64,000 nt of DNA from Bacteroides zhangwenhongii (GTDB taxonomy: Bacteria; Bacteroidota; Bacteroidia; Bacteroidales; Bacteroidaceae), in contig NZ_CP059856.1 in assembly GCF_009193325.2 (NCBI RefSeq), forward strand, positions 1,054,001 to 1,118,000, written 5' to 3'. Of this stretch, positions 51,897 to 61,950 are shown piece by piece. A program made the position numbers and the translations under genes. The stretch's first letter is position 1. Every line of letters begins with the position of its first letter. The notes below the pieces were generated by a model that saw nothing but the letters and a program-made list of their open reading frames with translations, was not told the origin of the DNA and ran no database searches.

Positions 51897-53036
51897 TTAT
51901 TTCTCTACTGAGAATTTGAAAATACATTCGCTATTATAGGTTTGTCCCGGTTCCAGAACTACTGAAGGCCAATCAGCTTTGTTGGGACTGTCCGGATAAT
52001 GTTGCGTTTCCAGACATACGGAAGCACGTTGATTGTAAACGATACCTTTCTTTCCGGTTACAGTACCGTCGAGGAAGTTACCTGTATAAACTTGGATACC
52101 CGGTTCGTTGGTATATACTTCCAGAGTGATACCGCTTTCCGGTGAAGTCAGTTTGGCAGCTACCTGCGAAATGTCTCCCTTAGTGTTCAGTACCCAATTG
52201 TGGTCATAACCGTTTCCGTTTTTCAACTGGACGAAATCATAGTTACTGATGTCTTGCCCTACTGTTTTCGGAGTCGTGAAGTCCATCGGAGTATCTTTTA
52301 CCGGGGCAATTTCACCTGTTGTCATGAAAGTGCTGTCTACCGGAGTATAGTAGTCTGCATTCACATACAGAATATTGTCGGTTGAGGCTTTCGACGGATT
52401 GCCGGCCAGGTTGAAATAAGAGTGGTTGGTCATGTTGATGATCGTCTTTTTGTCGGTAGTTGCGCTATATTTAATATCGATAGCGTTGTCTTCAGTCAGT
52501 TTGTAAGTGACTTTGGCAGTTACATTACCTGGAAAATTTTCATCACCGTCGAGTGAGATACGGGTGAGTTCCAATGTCATCGGATCAATAAGATTTGCCT
52601 CATATACTTGATATTGCCATCCTTTGGGACCTCCGTGTAGACAGTGCCCGAAATTGTTTTGTGGTAGCTGGATGGTATCACCGTCAAGAACAAAACGTCC
52701 TTGATTGATACGATTGGCATAACGTCCGATGGAAGCACCGAAGTCGCTGGGGACATTGATATAGTCGGCAATACTATCGAAGCCTAAAACTACATCCTGC
52801 ATCTTTCCGTTTTTGTCCGGTACCATGATAGACACGATACGACCTCCGAAATTAGTAATGCACACTTCCATGCCTGCTTTATTCTTTAAAGTATAAAGAT
52901 TGGTTTGGGCATTATTTACTTCTGTTTGAAATTTTGCCGGATCAAGACCTGATAGAGTCAGCTCGGAAACCGGCTTGTTATTGCACGCAAAGAGCATAAG
53001 TGCGGCAAATCCTGCTAGTAGAAAATGTTTTTTCAT
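51897..53036 (-). CDS. galM: Exported aldose 1-epimerase (lipoprotein)
   Basis: 379 residues. The signal has the lipobox LFAC (Cys 18), so the mature protein is lipid-anchored outside the cytoplasm. GalM fold motifs: IGRYANRINQGRF, the catalytic His in NMTNHSYFNLAG and the catalytic Glu in CLETQHYPDSPN. It interconverts alpha and beta anomers, here most likely of arabinose before uptake by the symporter. First gene of the arabinose operon, preceded by two palindromes that look like AraR operators. Confidence 0.9.
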   Translation of the reverse strand: MKKHFLLAGFAALMLFACNNKPVSELTLSGLDPAKFQTEVNNAQTNLYTLKNKAGMEVCITNFGGRIVSIMVPDKNGKMQDVVLGFDSIADYINVPSDFGASIGRYANRINQGRFVLDGDTIQLPQNNFGHCLHGGPKGWQYQVYEANLIDPMTLELTRISLDGDENFPGNVTAKVTYKLTEDNAIDIKYSATTDKKTIINMTNHSYFNLAGNPSKASTDNILYVNADYYTPVDSTFMTTGEIAPVKDTPMDFTTPKTVGQDISNYDFVQLKNGNGYDHNWVLNTKGDISQVAAKLTSPESGITLEVYTNEPGIQVYTGNFLDGTVTGKKGIVYNQRASVCLETQHYPDSPNKADWPSVVLEPGQTYNSECIFKFSVEK

Positions 53037-53102
53037 GGTTATATTTTTTATGTAAATGAGTTGATTGTCTTAATTCGGGTGTAAAAGTAACACTTTGTTT
53101 CG

Positions 53103-53134
53103 GTGTATGCGATACACTGGTGTATGTTATACAA
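53103..53134. promoter_or_regulatory. Candidate AraR operator (two 15-bp palindromes)
   Basis: GTGTATGCGATACAC (53103-53117, perfect 6-bp arms) and GTGTATGTTATACAA (53120-53134, one mismatch) lie 17 bp apart centre to centre, 67-98 bases before the galM start codon. They sit where the -33 region of the galM promoter would be. The paired symmetric sites and the araR gene in the operon suggest AraR binding. Inference only. Confidence 0.55.
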
Positions 53135-53144
53135 CATAAAATGC

Positions 53145-53186
53145 AAAAAACTGCTTCGGAATATAAAAATTCAGGAAGCAGTTTTT
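53145..53186 (-). terminator. Terminator of the GH43 gene
   Basis: AAAAACTGCTTC and GAAGCAGTTTTT (53175-53186) form a 12-bp stem, followed on the minus strand by a T-run. It separates the arabinan SusCD/GH43 transcript from the arabinose operon. Confidence 0.8.
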
Positions 53187-53206
53187 GAAGATTGTTACTT
53201 AATGTG

Positions 53207-55129
53207 TTATTGTACTTTCTTCCCCCAATAGGTCTTCTCACCGTTGTAGGCTGTATAAACAATTGTTGCAACTCTCGGAGTTGCTTCCCAATCAACTTCA
53301 CGTTTTAGATAAAGAGTCAATCCATTATTTAGTGTTATAGTCTGATCTTCGGCATTAAAACTCCATTGTGCATTCCAGCTACCGGAAACTTTATGGTTGG
53401 CGTCAAATACCATATTACTGGATCCTTGTTGCACTAATGGATTATTTGCGGTTAAGGCAATATGTTCCCAGTTTCCTATCAATTCGGATTCTTTGATTGG
53501 AACTTCGGGCACAGCACCGTAACGTTCCGGCATAATAACAGGCCATCCTTCGGAGTTCCACCTGATACTGCGGATTTGTCCCATCATAATTGCATTGCTG
53601 GCATTAATCCCTGCTATATTTTCAGGGAATCTTCCTTGAGAAGCAAAGTACCAGTTGTCATTACCATCATTAAATACAGCGCAATGTGAAACGCCCACCC
53701 AACCATAACTATCGTTGAATTTGTAAGGACGGGTAACAATAGGATACAATCCGGAGGCGGATGTCGCTTTATTACCCAATATGTCTACATATTCTCCGTC
53801 AATGGTTGTTGAACGACATACGCGGGTGTTGTATTCTACGGATAATCCACCGTATGCCAAGAATAGATAATAATATCCATTGCGGTAGATGATTTCCGGT
53901 CCTTCTGAGGCCTGCCAGCGGCTTGTCCCTCTACTGGCGATAATTTTTCCATAACCGGAATTATCCTCACCGCTAATATTCCACGGCTTGCCTAATTCTT
54001 TGAGAGGCTTGCCTGTTTCCGGGTTTAGCTGCATGGCAGCAATTCCATTATGCCATGAACCGTAAATCATCCAATGTTCTCCGTTTTCTGTAATAATGTA
54101 AGTGGGGTCAATTGCATTAATCTTGAAATACGCGTCCCAATCTTGTGTATTGGGTCTTTCCCAAGCATTCATGTCTTTATCTGATGCAGAACAAACGACA
54201 AATCCTTTGTCTTCCCATACATTACTTGCAGGGTCGGTTGTTTCCATTAATCCGATGAAAGCCCGTTCTCCCCAAGAATTGTCAAAATTCACATTCACGT
54301 TGTTGACTATCTTTTCCGGTTTGCCACTTTTTATCATATTAGTGATTACGATTGAATAATACATACGATATAGTCCGGTTTTTACTTTGCGTGCTACGGG
54401 AGCCCAATATCCGTATGCAGGACTGGAAATCGGTTCCAATCCCATTTCGGTGCGATATTCGTTCAGTTTTTCTTTTACCCAAGTCGGAGTTGATTTCATT
54501 GTCGCACCCATATATTCCCAATTTACTAAATCTTTGGAACGGCGTGCATGGAAATGTCCGTGTCCATCGTGTGCGTTACCATAAGAAGCGTCGGTCTGAT
54601 ACATATAGTAATAGCCGTCATCCGCTTTCATTACAGTAGGATCATGCACATTAGCTAAGTTCCATTCGTCACGATTGGCCCAGCCGGATATATTCAGATA
54701 ATTGTCCGGGTAGGCGGGAGCTTCATAGTTGGCAAACTGGTCGTCAATGCTTTCCGTGAGTGTAGTCAGACTGGTCGCCTCAGAATAGATGGGAGCGGCA
54801 TTGTATAGTGAAACAAACGCTCTTACATGGTAAGTGGTACTTTGTGAAAGTCCGCTAAGGGTCGCATTAAAATGATTTCCTTGTATTTCAACGATTTCGT
54901 CATTAATATCCGGATCGGCTTCTGTGCTGTAACAGAAACCTTTTTTTATGATTGAGTTGCTTTCTTCACCGGATAGTGTCGTGCTGACTTCCGCCGTATT
55001 GTATGATATGTTGCTGATAGCGGGGGAGGATATAGTCAAATCTCCGGTTCCGTTATTTTCGTCATCATTGCATGCTAAAAGTAAAAGTGTGCAACTTATT
55101 AAAAAGTATATTGATAGTAAGTATTTCAT
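53207..55129 (-). CDS. GH43 endo-alpha-1,5-L-arabinanase lipoprotein
   Basis: 640 residues. The lipobox LLAC (Cys 20) is followed by acidic NDDE, suggesting surface display. An Ig/fibronectin-like domain spans residues about 30-125. The five-bladed GH43 domain (about 140-545) has the base Asp 163 in VHDPTVM, the pKa-tuning Asp 341 in AIDPTYI and the acid Glu 412 in EGPEIIYR. The C-terminal 80 residues (GNWEHIAL ... GEKTYWGKKV) resemble the beta domain appended to extracellular endo-arabinanases. It should cut arabinan chains at the cell surface for import by the neighbouring SusCD pairs. Confidence 0.88.
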   Translation of the reverse strand: MKYLLSIYFLISCTLLLLACNDDENNGTGDLTISSPAISNISYNTAEVSTTLSGEESNSIIKKGFCYSTEADPDINDEIVEIQGNHFNATLSGLSQSTTYHVRAFVSLYNAAPIYSEATSLTTLTESIDDQFANYEAPAYPDNYLNISGWANRDEWNLANVHDPTVMKADDGYYYMYQTDASYGNAHDGHGHFHARRSKDLVNWEYMGATMKSTPTWVKEKLNEYRTEMGLEPISSPAYGYWAPVARKVKTGLYRMYYSIVITNMIKSGKPEKIVNNVNVNFDNSWGERAFIGLMETTDPASNVWEDKGFVVCSASDKDMNAWERPNTQDWDAYFKINAIDPTYIITENGEHWMIYGSWHNGIAAMQLNPETGKPLKELGKPWNISGEDNSGYGKIIASRGTSRWQASEGPEIIYRNGYYYLFLAYGGLSVEYNTRVCRSTTIDGEYVDILGNKATSASGLYPIVTRPYKFNDSYGWVGVSHCAVFNDGNDNWYFASQGRFPENIAGINASNAIMMGQIRSIRWNSEGWPVIMPERYGAVPEVPIKESELIGNWEHIALTANNPLVQQGSSNMVFDANHKVSGSWNAQWSFNAEDQTITLNNGLTLYLKREVDWEATPRVATIVYTAYNGEKTYWGKKVQ

Positions 55130-55164
55130 AATTTATATCTTTAGAATATTGTTTTTATCATGGA

Positions 55165-56946
55165 TTACCATCCTGGATTCTGACCTAGTTTGGGAGCACG
55201 TTTCACCTCATTCGACGGTATAGGGAAATAGTAGCTCTTGGGGCTGATGAAAGTACGGGTATTTACAGTCTCTGCAAATCCGAATGTATAAGTTGGGGCT
55301 GCTGCCGTTCCTGTTACTTTAACTCCATAAAGATTCAGCAACTGTTTGTAGCGTGGCAGACCTTGTTCTTCATCCGCATCAGTGTTTTCAAACAACATCC
55401 AGCGGCGGACGTCAAAGTAACGCTGGTCTTCAAAAGACAGTTCAATGCGACGTTCGTTACGGATACGTTCGCGTAGCTCTGTTTGAGTCATATCGGCATA
55501 AGTCGGCATTCCGGCACGTTCACGTACTTCGTTTACGTATGGGTAGGCCTCTGCCGGTCCATACGCTTCATTGATAGCTTCTGCGGCGTTCAGCAGGATT
55601 TCCGCATAACGGAAGATATTCCATGAGTGAGGGAAAACTGCCGGGTCGGTACAGGCAATGTTGTTTACAAACTTCTTGAGGTAATAGCCGGTATACGTAC
55701 CGCCCATTGATGATTTATAATCACGTCCTTGATCAGATTCCGAATTATAGCGCACGTCGATTGTCCGTTCTTCTCCTTTATCCGCACGTCCCCAAGTCAT
55801 GCCTTGATAAAATACAGTTTGTGCAAGACGGGGGTCACGGTTAGCATACGGATTTGTTTCATCATAACCGGAGTTAATCTCGTCTATTCGTTTACCGTTG
55901 GCCATTTCAAACGCATCTACAAAGTTTTGAGTTGGGTTTGTTCTTCCTGCAGATGTGAATTTCCCGGCGAAGCCTACCGGCAGAAATACTTTTTCCACTT
56001 GGTTGGTATTCCAAATAGAACGGGACAATATAATCTCATTATTATATACCGGATTGGTAGTAAAGCATTCATAATAGTCATTTTCAGGAGTTCCTGTATT
56101 ATACAAGCGGTAAGGCACTGCCTGCTCGTTGTTCATTTCAAAGAAGTCGGTAGCTGCTTGTGCTGCTTTTTCCCAATGTGCCAAGTCATTAGTCGGATTG
56201 TAAAGTTTGGAAGCACGGTACAGCAGTGCCCGGGTTTTCAGTGCATAAGCGGCTGCCCCATTTACACGCCCCCAGTTGGAGGTCTCATCGCTATAACGGA
56301 AAGGAAGTATATCCTTGATTTGGTCACACTGATCTGCCACCCATTCCAAAGCTAATGCGGCGTCTGTACGTTCCATATTCATATCATCCGGATTATCAAT
56401 ATCAAGAATGATTGGTTCGTCATTTTCGTCTTCCGCTATAATTGGGGTATTGCCAAACCAGCAAATCAAGTCGAAATGGAAAATAGCTCTGAGTAATTTG
56501 GCTTCAGCGCAGTTGCGGTCATATAGCATATTGTCATCACCTTCTTGTAAGTTATTCCCGATAACGGAAGCTTTTGCATTTTTGAGGAAGATGTTGCATT
56601 TACGTATGCCATAAAGATTGGTATTCCAAAAACCGAGTAGAGGGTGGTCGGCGGCTGTATAGCCGTCGTTTCCTATTTTTGTATAATAATGGAGCCCCCA
56701 ATAGGTTATTGCATTGTCAGTCATACAATCACGGGAAGCAGCGGTAAACTGATCATCCGTCAAAGGAGCGAGTCCATCGGGCAAGTTCGTGTAGATATTT
56801 GCCAGAAAGCCACGTGTAAGGTCTTTATTGTTGAATACTTGTTTTATGTCCAATGAAGCGTCATATTCTTTATCCAAATAGTCGCTGCAAGAGATGTTGC
56901 TAAACAAGAAGAGGACCATGCCTATGTAATATGATATTTTTTTCAT
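55165..56946 (-). CDS. SusD-like outer-membrane glycan-binding lipoprotein
   Basis: 593 residues; the lipobox ISCS (Cys 20) is followed by DYLDKEYD as in most SusD proteins. The N-terminal TPR-like helices and the C-terminal RagB/SusD region are seen, with ERRIELSFEDQRYFDVRRW and the final FPIPSNEVKRAPKLGQNPGW. It caps the SusC barrel and captures arabinan fragments. It follows the SusC-like gene by 20 bases. Confidence 0.95.
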   Translation of the reverse strand: MKKISYYIGMVLFLFSNISCSDYLDKEYDASLDIKQVFNNKDLTRGFLANIYTNLPDGLAPLTDDQFTAASRDCMTDNAITYWGLHYYTKIGNDGYTAADHPLLGFWNTNLYGIRKCNIFLKNAKASVIGNNLQEGDDNMLYDRNCAEAKLLRAIFHFDLICWFGNTPIIAEDENDEPIILDIDNPDDMNMERTDAALALEWVADQCDQIKDILPFRYSDETSNWGRVNGAAAYALKTRALLYRASKLYNPTNDLAHWEKAAQAATDFFEMNNEQAVPYRLYNTGTPENDYYECFTTNPVYNNEIILSRSIWNTNQVEKVFLPVGFAGKFTSAGRTNPTQNFVDAFEMANGKRIDEINSGYDETNPYANRDPRLAQTVFYQGMTWGRADKGEERTIDVRYNSESDQGRDYKSSMGGTYTGYYLKKFVNNIACTDPAVFPHSWNIFRYAEILLNAAEAINEAYGPAEAYPYVNEVRERAGMPTYADMTQTELRERIRNERRIELSFEDQRYFDVRRWMLFENTDADEEQGLPRYKQLLNLYGVKVTGTAAAPTYTFGFAETVNTRTFISPKSYYFPIPSNEVKRAPKLGQNPGW

Positions 56947-56966
56947 GTTTTCGTCTGTTTAAATGA

Positions 56967-59900
56967 TTAGAATCCAATGTTAATGCCGAAAGAGAATGAG
57001 CGGGTTTTCGGATAAGCCCAGATATAGTTTGTCGGGTTCTCCGGATCGAATCCTTTCGGAAGATGACTCCAAGTGCATAAGTTATAACCGCTGAAATAAA
57101 TTCTACAGTTAGTCATGCTGATTTTTGATATGAGACGTTTAGGCAATGAGTATCCTACTTCTACATTTCGTAGAGAGAGGAAATCACCGTTTACTACCCA
57201 AATATTCGATTCATTGTACGGATAGTTGCGGTCCAAATCACTGAAAGAAGTTGATAGACGGGGATATTTGGCATTAATATTGCGTATGTCTGTCGGATCA
57301 TCTGTGTAATATCCCCATGTGTTGGTCACTTCATGTGTCGCTGTACCGCCCCAACCGAAACCGTAATCCATATTTTCACGGCAAGGAACAGTCCGGTTCA
57401 AGTAGGCTGTCAATACGGCACGTGCGTCAAAACCCTTCCAACTGAATCCTAAGCGAATACTTGGAATCAATTCCGGAATTTTAGTATATCCGGTAGGCAC
57501 TTTGTCGTAACTGTCAATTTTACGGTCTCCATTAGTATCTTGGAAAACTGCATTTCCCAGTTTGTATTCTCCGGCTACGTTCCATGGATATTTCTCGGGA
57601 TGCGCCACTGCGTCTTCGTAAGAAGTCGGAATCTTATTCGGATTGCTGGCCCATTGTTTCCATATCAATAACTGGCTTTGGTTGATGCGATTGCCTGTTT
57701 TGGCTTGGTAAGGGTAATCCGGAGTCAGTTCATCCATATCCGTAATTTTATTCGTATTGTAAGTCAGCATTCCGTCAATATAATATTCGAAATCGCCAAT
57801 CTTATTCCGATGTCCTAATGTGACTTCCAGCCCTTTGGTTTCAGCCTTACCGTATGAACTTTGAGGAACACTGACTCCCAATATTGTTGGTATCTGAGTG
57901 TCGATCAATATATTCGAACGCCATTCCTTGAATAAATCTACCGAACCATATAATTTCTTATTCCACAAATCGAAATCCACTCCGATATTTACCATATCAG
58001 ACAATTCCCATTTGTTATTTGTATTTCCCAATACAGACTCATAACTGCCTTCGACATAAGTCTGTGAAGTTCCGAAATTGTAACCTCCGCCTTGAGAATA
58101 TACAGTTTGGTACGGGTAACGGTTTGTGCTGGTAGCGGCTTGACCTGCATGTCCGAAAGATGCGCGGAGTTTCAGCAAATTCACAAATGAGTTTTTCAGC
58201 CAAGCTTCTTCGGAAAGTACCCATCCCAATGAACCGCCATAGAAGAGATCGTAACGTTCACCCGGTGCATAATTGTCACATCCCATATATGAGAGATTTC
58301 CGGAAGCGATGTAACGGCTGTCATATACATACGTAGCTTGACCATTATACGATATATATCGGTTGGACGAGTTCATTCCACGTACCACATTCTGATAAGT
58401 ACGCATGAAAGCTTGTGCATTCACTAAATGTCTGCCGAAAGTCTGGTTGTATTCCAGACCTCCATTCATATTGATGTTATAATAATAATCACGCGGACTG
58501 GTCGTTGCGTTGGGTAGAGCCTTATAGGTTCTCATACGGGTATATGTATAATCGGCCACATCACTGACATTATCCATAAAGTTGTAGTAATACGCATTGA
58601 TATCCGCTTGCTGTGTTTTTTGGAATGTTTCGTATGAGTCGAAACTGAATGTTAGTTTCGCTTTCAGACCGGGTACCAATGAATCTAAGTTTCCGGTGGC
58701 TGTTACAGTGGTATACAAGTTACGACGCCTGTTTTGTTCGACTCCTCTTCCGGCAATTTGCGCTGCGCCATTTTTGCTGTCATTTGTATTAGGCATGAAG
58801 AATTCTCCGTTAGGGCAGAACACCGGATAGATGGGGAGGTTCTCACCGGCTCCCCATGTGAATAGGTTCCACATGTCAATGCCCGGCTGTGTGATGTTGT
58901 CAATACGTCCACCTAAATCCAATGATACATTTAGGAATTTATTGACATCAATGTCGATGTTGGAACGCAAGTTATAACGGTTCAGTACTTGCTGAGTGCT
59001 ATATCCTTCATTCCTATCAGTCCATTTGGAATCGAATAATCCTTCCTGACGCAAATAAGAGAATGATACATAGTAACGGGTACGTGCATTACCGCCACTG
59101 ACTGATAAATTGGTGCGGTATTGAGGAGCAGCGTCACGTAACATAACATCATGCCAGTTTGTGTTGAAGTATTTATATTGGGCGGTTCCTTCAAGTTGTT
59201 CGCCGTTGCAGACACGGCGATAGTAATCAAGATCCGTGGCACTGAACTCCGGTGTCAATCCATCCAGATAACGTGCTTGATTTCTGGTTAATGCATAATT
59301 ATATGAGTTCTGGCTTTCCGGAATGCCCGCACTGGTCTGAAATCCGACTTCTTGGGTGAAATTAATTTTTGTTTTTCCCGGAGTTCCACGCTTGGTGGTG
59401 ACCAGTATCACTCCGTTTGCTCCTCGCATACCATAGATAGCACAGGCAGCGGCATCTTTCAATATGGTGATTGATTCAATAGGATAAGCATCAAGGAAAG
59501 ACAAGTCACGCTCTACGTTATCTACAATAACCAGGGGTTTCTCCGCTTTTTGAGATGTGTTGTTCAAATCATTGTTCATGGTACGCAGACCACGGATATA
59601 AAACAAGGTCTCACTCCATCCCGGTTCTGATTGTGCTTCATAAGTTTCCACACCGGTTACGGTAGAAGTAAATGCGTTTTGCAACACTGTTACCGGATGT
59701 TTTTCCAATTCTTCTCCGGTTACGACAGAGGTGGCTTCTGTCATGAATTTAATAGGCTTACGGCCGAATGGAATCGGGGCGGTGTGTGCGTATTCGTCCA
59801 GATCCTCCTCCAGCACAACTTTAAATTTCTCGTTGAAGTCGGCAATGGCGGTGGCAGGAAGATATCCCACACAACTGATGCAAAGTTCGTCTGCATTCTT

Positions 59901-60128
59901 TACGTTTTTCAAGCTGAAGTTACCGTCTTTATCCGAGAGTGCGATGCGGCTGGCTTCGGCTACATTGATAATGGCGCCGATGACAGGTTTCCCCTCTCTA
60001 TCGACTATTTGTCCTTTTAGTACCTGGCCCTTTTGTGCCCATCCGGTAGCAGTCATTAGGACGATGGCTGCCATGAGCATGATTCTTTTGAATCCAGCTT
60101 GTATGTTTCTCATTTTTATCGTATACAT
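56967..60128 (-). CDS. SusC-like TonB-dependent outer-membrane transporter
   Basis: 1053 residues from the ATG at 60128; starts at 60152 or 60113 are possible, and the first would overlap the upstream SusD gene. Order: signal peptide ending GWAQKGQ, a carboxypeptidase-regulatory-like domain (LKGQIVDREGKPVIGA ... LCISCVGY), a plug with DAAACAIYGMRGANGVILVTT (SusC signature), then a 22-strand barrel ending in FGINIGF with the C-terminal aromatic. It imports oligosaccharides using TonB energy. Paired with the SusD at 55165. Confidence 0.93.
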   Translation of the reverse strand: MYTIKMRNIQAGFKRIMLMAAIVLMTATGWAQKGQVLKGQIVDREGKPVIGAIINVAEASRIALSDKDGNFSLKNVKNADELCISCVGYLPATAIADFNEKFKVVLEEDLDEYAHTAPIPFGRKPIKFMTEATSVVTGEELEKHPVTVLQNAFTSTVTGVETYEAQSEPGWSETLFYIRGLRTMNNDLNNTSQKAEKPLVIVDNVERDLSFLDAYPIESITILKDAAACAIYGMRGANGVILVTTKRGTPGKTKINFTQEVGFQTSAGIPESQNSYNYALTRNQARYLDGLTPEFSATDLDYYRRVCNGEQLEGTAQYKYFNTNWHDVMLRDAAPQYRTNLSVSGGNARTRYYVSFSYLRQEGLFDSKWTDRNEGYSTQQVLNRYNLRSNIDIDVNKFLNVSLDLGGRIDNITQPGIDMWNLFTWGAGENLPIYPVFCPNGEFFMPNTNDSKNGAAQIAGRGVEQNRRRNLYTTVTATGNLDSLVPGLKAKLTFSFDSYETFQKTQQADINAYYYNFMDNVSDVADYTYTRMRTYKALPNATTSPRDYYYNINMNGGLEYNQTFGRHLVNAQAFMRTYQNVVRGMNSSNRYISYNGQATYVYDSRYIASGNLSYMGCDNYAPGERYDLFYGGSLGWVLSEEAWLKNSFVNLLKLRASFGHAGQAATSTNRYPYQTVYSQGGGYNFGTSQTYVEGSYESVLGNTNNKWELSDMVNIGVDFDLWNKKLYGSVDLFKEWRSNILIDTQIPTILGVSVPQSSYGKAETKGLEVTLGHRNKIGDFEYYIDGMLTYNTNKITDMDELTPDYPYQAKTGNRINQSQLLIWKQWASNPNKIPTSYEDAVAHPEKYPWNVAGEYKLGNAVFQDTNGDRKIDSYDKVPTGYTKIPELIPSIRLGFSWKGFDARAVLTAYLNRTVPCRENMDYGFGWGGTATHEVTNTWGYYTDDPTDIRNINAKYPRLSTSFSDLDRNYPYNESNIWVVNGDFLSLRNVEVGYSLPKRLISKISMTNCRIYFSGYNLCTWSHLPKGFDPENPTNYIWAYPKTRSFSFGINIGF

Positions 60129-60142
60129 AATTGTTGCTTTAA

Positions 60143-61939
60143 TTAGTTCCATCCGGGATTATTTTCGATATTAGTCTTCCATACTTCACCCTCCGGTATC
60201 GGGTAGAGATACATTTTTTCATCAAATTTCCTTTCTTGGGCTATTTTGCGAGTATAAGTATATTTACCGTTTTTCTTAGTGATGTCAATACCGTAGATAG
60301 GACGTTTGAGCGCATCTTCTGCAACATTCCAACGACGGAGATCCCAGGCGCGGTGATCCTCAAAGGCCAATTCGACAGTACGTTCTTTACGAATAAAGTT
60401 TCTTCTTGCTTCTTTGCTGTCCAAGTCTGTGCGATCTGTCAGTTTTCCACTGATTCCTGCACGGTCACGTAGCGGTTGCAGTGCGTTTAGCACATCTTCA
60501 CGGCTTCCGTTGTTCTCGTTCAATGCCTCTGCGTAGTTCAATAATATTTCGGCATAACGGATGATAATCCAGTTACGGTAGTTGCTACCGCTATGATTGT
60601 TGTTCAAAATATTTTCAGGAATGTATTTCCGTACATAATATCCGGTAGGTGTGGCATTTGCATTTCCGGTAGGATTATCCCGTTGTCCTTTTAAGACATT
60701 GATAACTCCATTTCCCCAGCTGGCTCCATTGTAAAGGACGGTAGCGGTGAGACGCGGATCACGTCCGTTATACGGATCGTTATCATTATACTTGCTGGCA
60801 CTATTGATGGCGGGAGTGAATCCTGTAGCCTCACTACTGTATTCCGGCGCACCTGTTTCATCGTATGAAGCGAAAGGAGAACTACCATCACTCATATCAT
60901 ACATATCAACTAGATTTTGTGAAGGGCACAGACCGCCATTTCCACCTTCGCCTACCGGTGTATCATTGTAGATGGCACTCCAGCCGACCATAACATCATT
61001 TCTCCAGAAAATCACTTCGTTATTGTTCTGGTCAAATGTGTTTTTTAAGATTGCATTCGTATAACATACAATCGGATTGTTTTGATCTGCCACATAAAGT
61101 CCGTAGTTTGTTCCGTAGTCTGTGATGAATCCTTGTGCTGCATCTTGCGCCTGTTGCCAAGTGACTCTGCTCTCTTCATCGAAGCTGGGATCGCTGCTGA
61201 AACGCTCACTTGCCATATAGAGCATGACACGTGAGTAAAGTGCGCGTGCTATCGGTTTGGTGATACGTCCTTGTATGTCTGTGGCTCCGCCTTTGGTCAT
61301 CAAGTCGTTTTCGCATTCTTTCAGTTCTTTGAGTACGAAATCCACCACATATTCTTTGACGGATGGGCGGGTTGTATATTCGCTCAGCAGATCTCCGTCC
61401 GGATCCAGTACTTTGGTCACGATGGGTACAGGGCCGTAGCGTAAGAACATTTCCCAATAAAAATAAGCACGCAGAAAATGCGCCTCTGCTTTATAGTTGG
61501 TTTTATCCGTTTCATATTGGGTGGTAGATAAATCTGTCGGTTTGGGTACATCATCTATCCGGCTTAGCAGCATATTGCATTTGCGGATGCCGCGATAATA
61601 ATGTTCCCATGTATCTGTCAGTTCACTGGCTCCGCCTGCGGCATAATAGTTTCCGATATTGAAACTTGTGCGGGTTCCCCCATTTGCATAACTGGTCTCT
61701 GCCAAATCTGTGGCAGCATCCATCCATGAGTTATTGATACGGCATGCGCCATGGCGTAAGAAATTGTAAGTGTCAAAGTGAAATTGTTTGGTCGTTTCCC
61801 ATTCACTGAACACTTGGTCTTCTGTTAGCTCATTGCTCGGTTGTTTATCCAGAAAACTGCCGAACATATCTTCACAAGAAGTTAGCACAGTTGCTGAAAT
61901 AGCCCAAATAAAGGCTGTATATATAATAGTCTTCTTCAT
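60143..61939 (-). CDS. SusD-like outer-membrane lipoprotein, second pair
   Basis: 598 residues; the lipobox LTSC (Cys 21) is followed by EDMFGSFLDKQPSNELTEDQVF, typical of SusD. The C-terminal region has ERTVELAFEDHRAWDLRRWN and ends PIPEGEVWKTNIENNPGWN. It is diverged from the SusD at 55165, so the two may bind different parts of the glycan. It lies 11 bases after the second SusC. Confidence 0.95.
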   Translation of the reverse strand: MKKTIIYTAFIWAISATVLTSCEDMFGSFLDKQPSNELTEDQVFSEWETTKQFHFDTYNFLRHGACRINNSWMDAATDLAETSYANGGTRTSFNIGNYYAAGGASELTDTWEHYYRGIRKCNMLLSRIDDVPKPTDLSTTQYETDKTNYKAEAHFLRAYFYWEMFLRYGPVPIVTKVLDPDGDLLSEYTTRPSVKEYVVDFVLKELKECENDLMTKGGATDIQGRITKPIARALYSRVMLYMASERFSSDPSFDEESRVTWQQAQDAAQGFITDYGTNYGLYVADQNNPIVCYTNAILKNTFDQNNNEVIFWRNDVMVGWSAIYNDTPVGEGGNGGLCPSQNLVDMYDMSDGSSPFASYDETGAPEYSSEATGFTPAINSASKYNDNDPYNGRDPRLTATVLYNGASWGNGVINVLKGQRDNPTGNANATPTGYYVRKYIPENILNNNHSGSNYRNWIIIRYAEILLNYAEALNENNGSREDVLNALQPLRDRAGISGKLTDRTDLDSKEARRNFIRKERTVELAFEDHRAWDLRRWNVAEDALKRPIYGIDITKKNGKYTYTRKIAQERKFDEKMYLYPIPEGEVWKTNIENNPGWN

Positions 61940-61950
61940 ATCTTAGTCAA

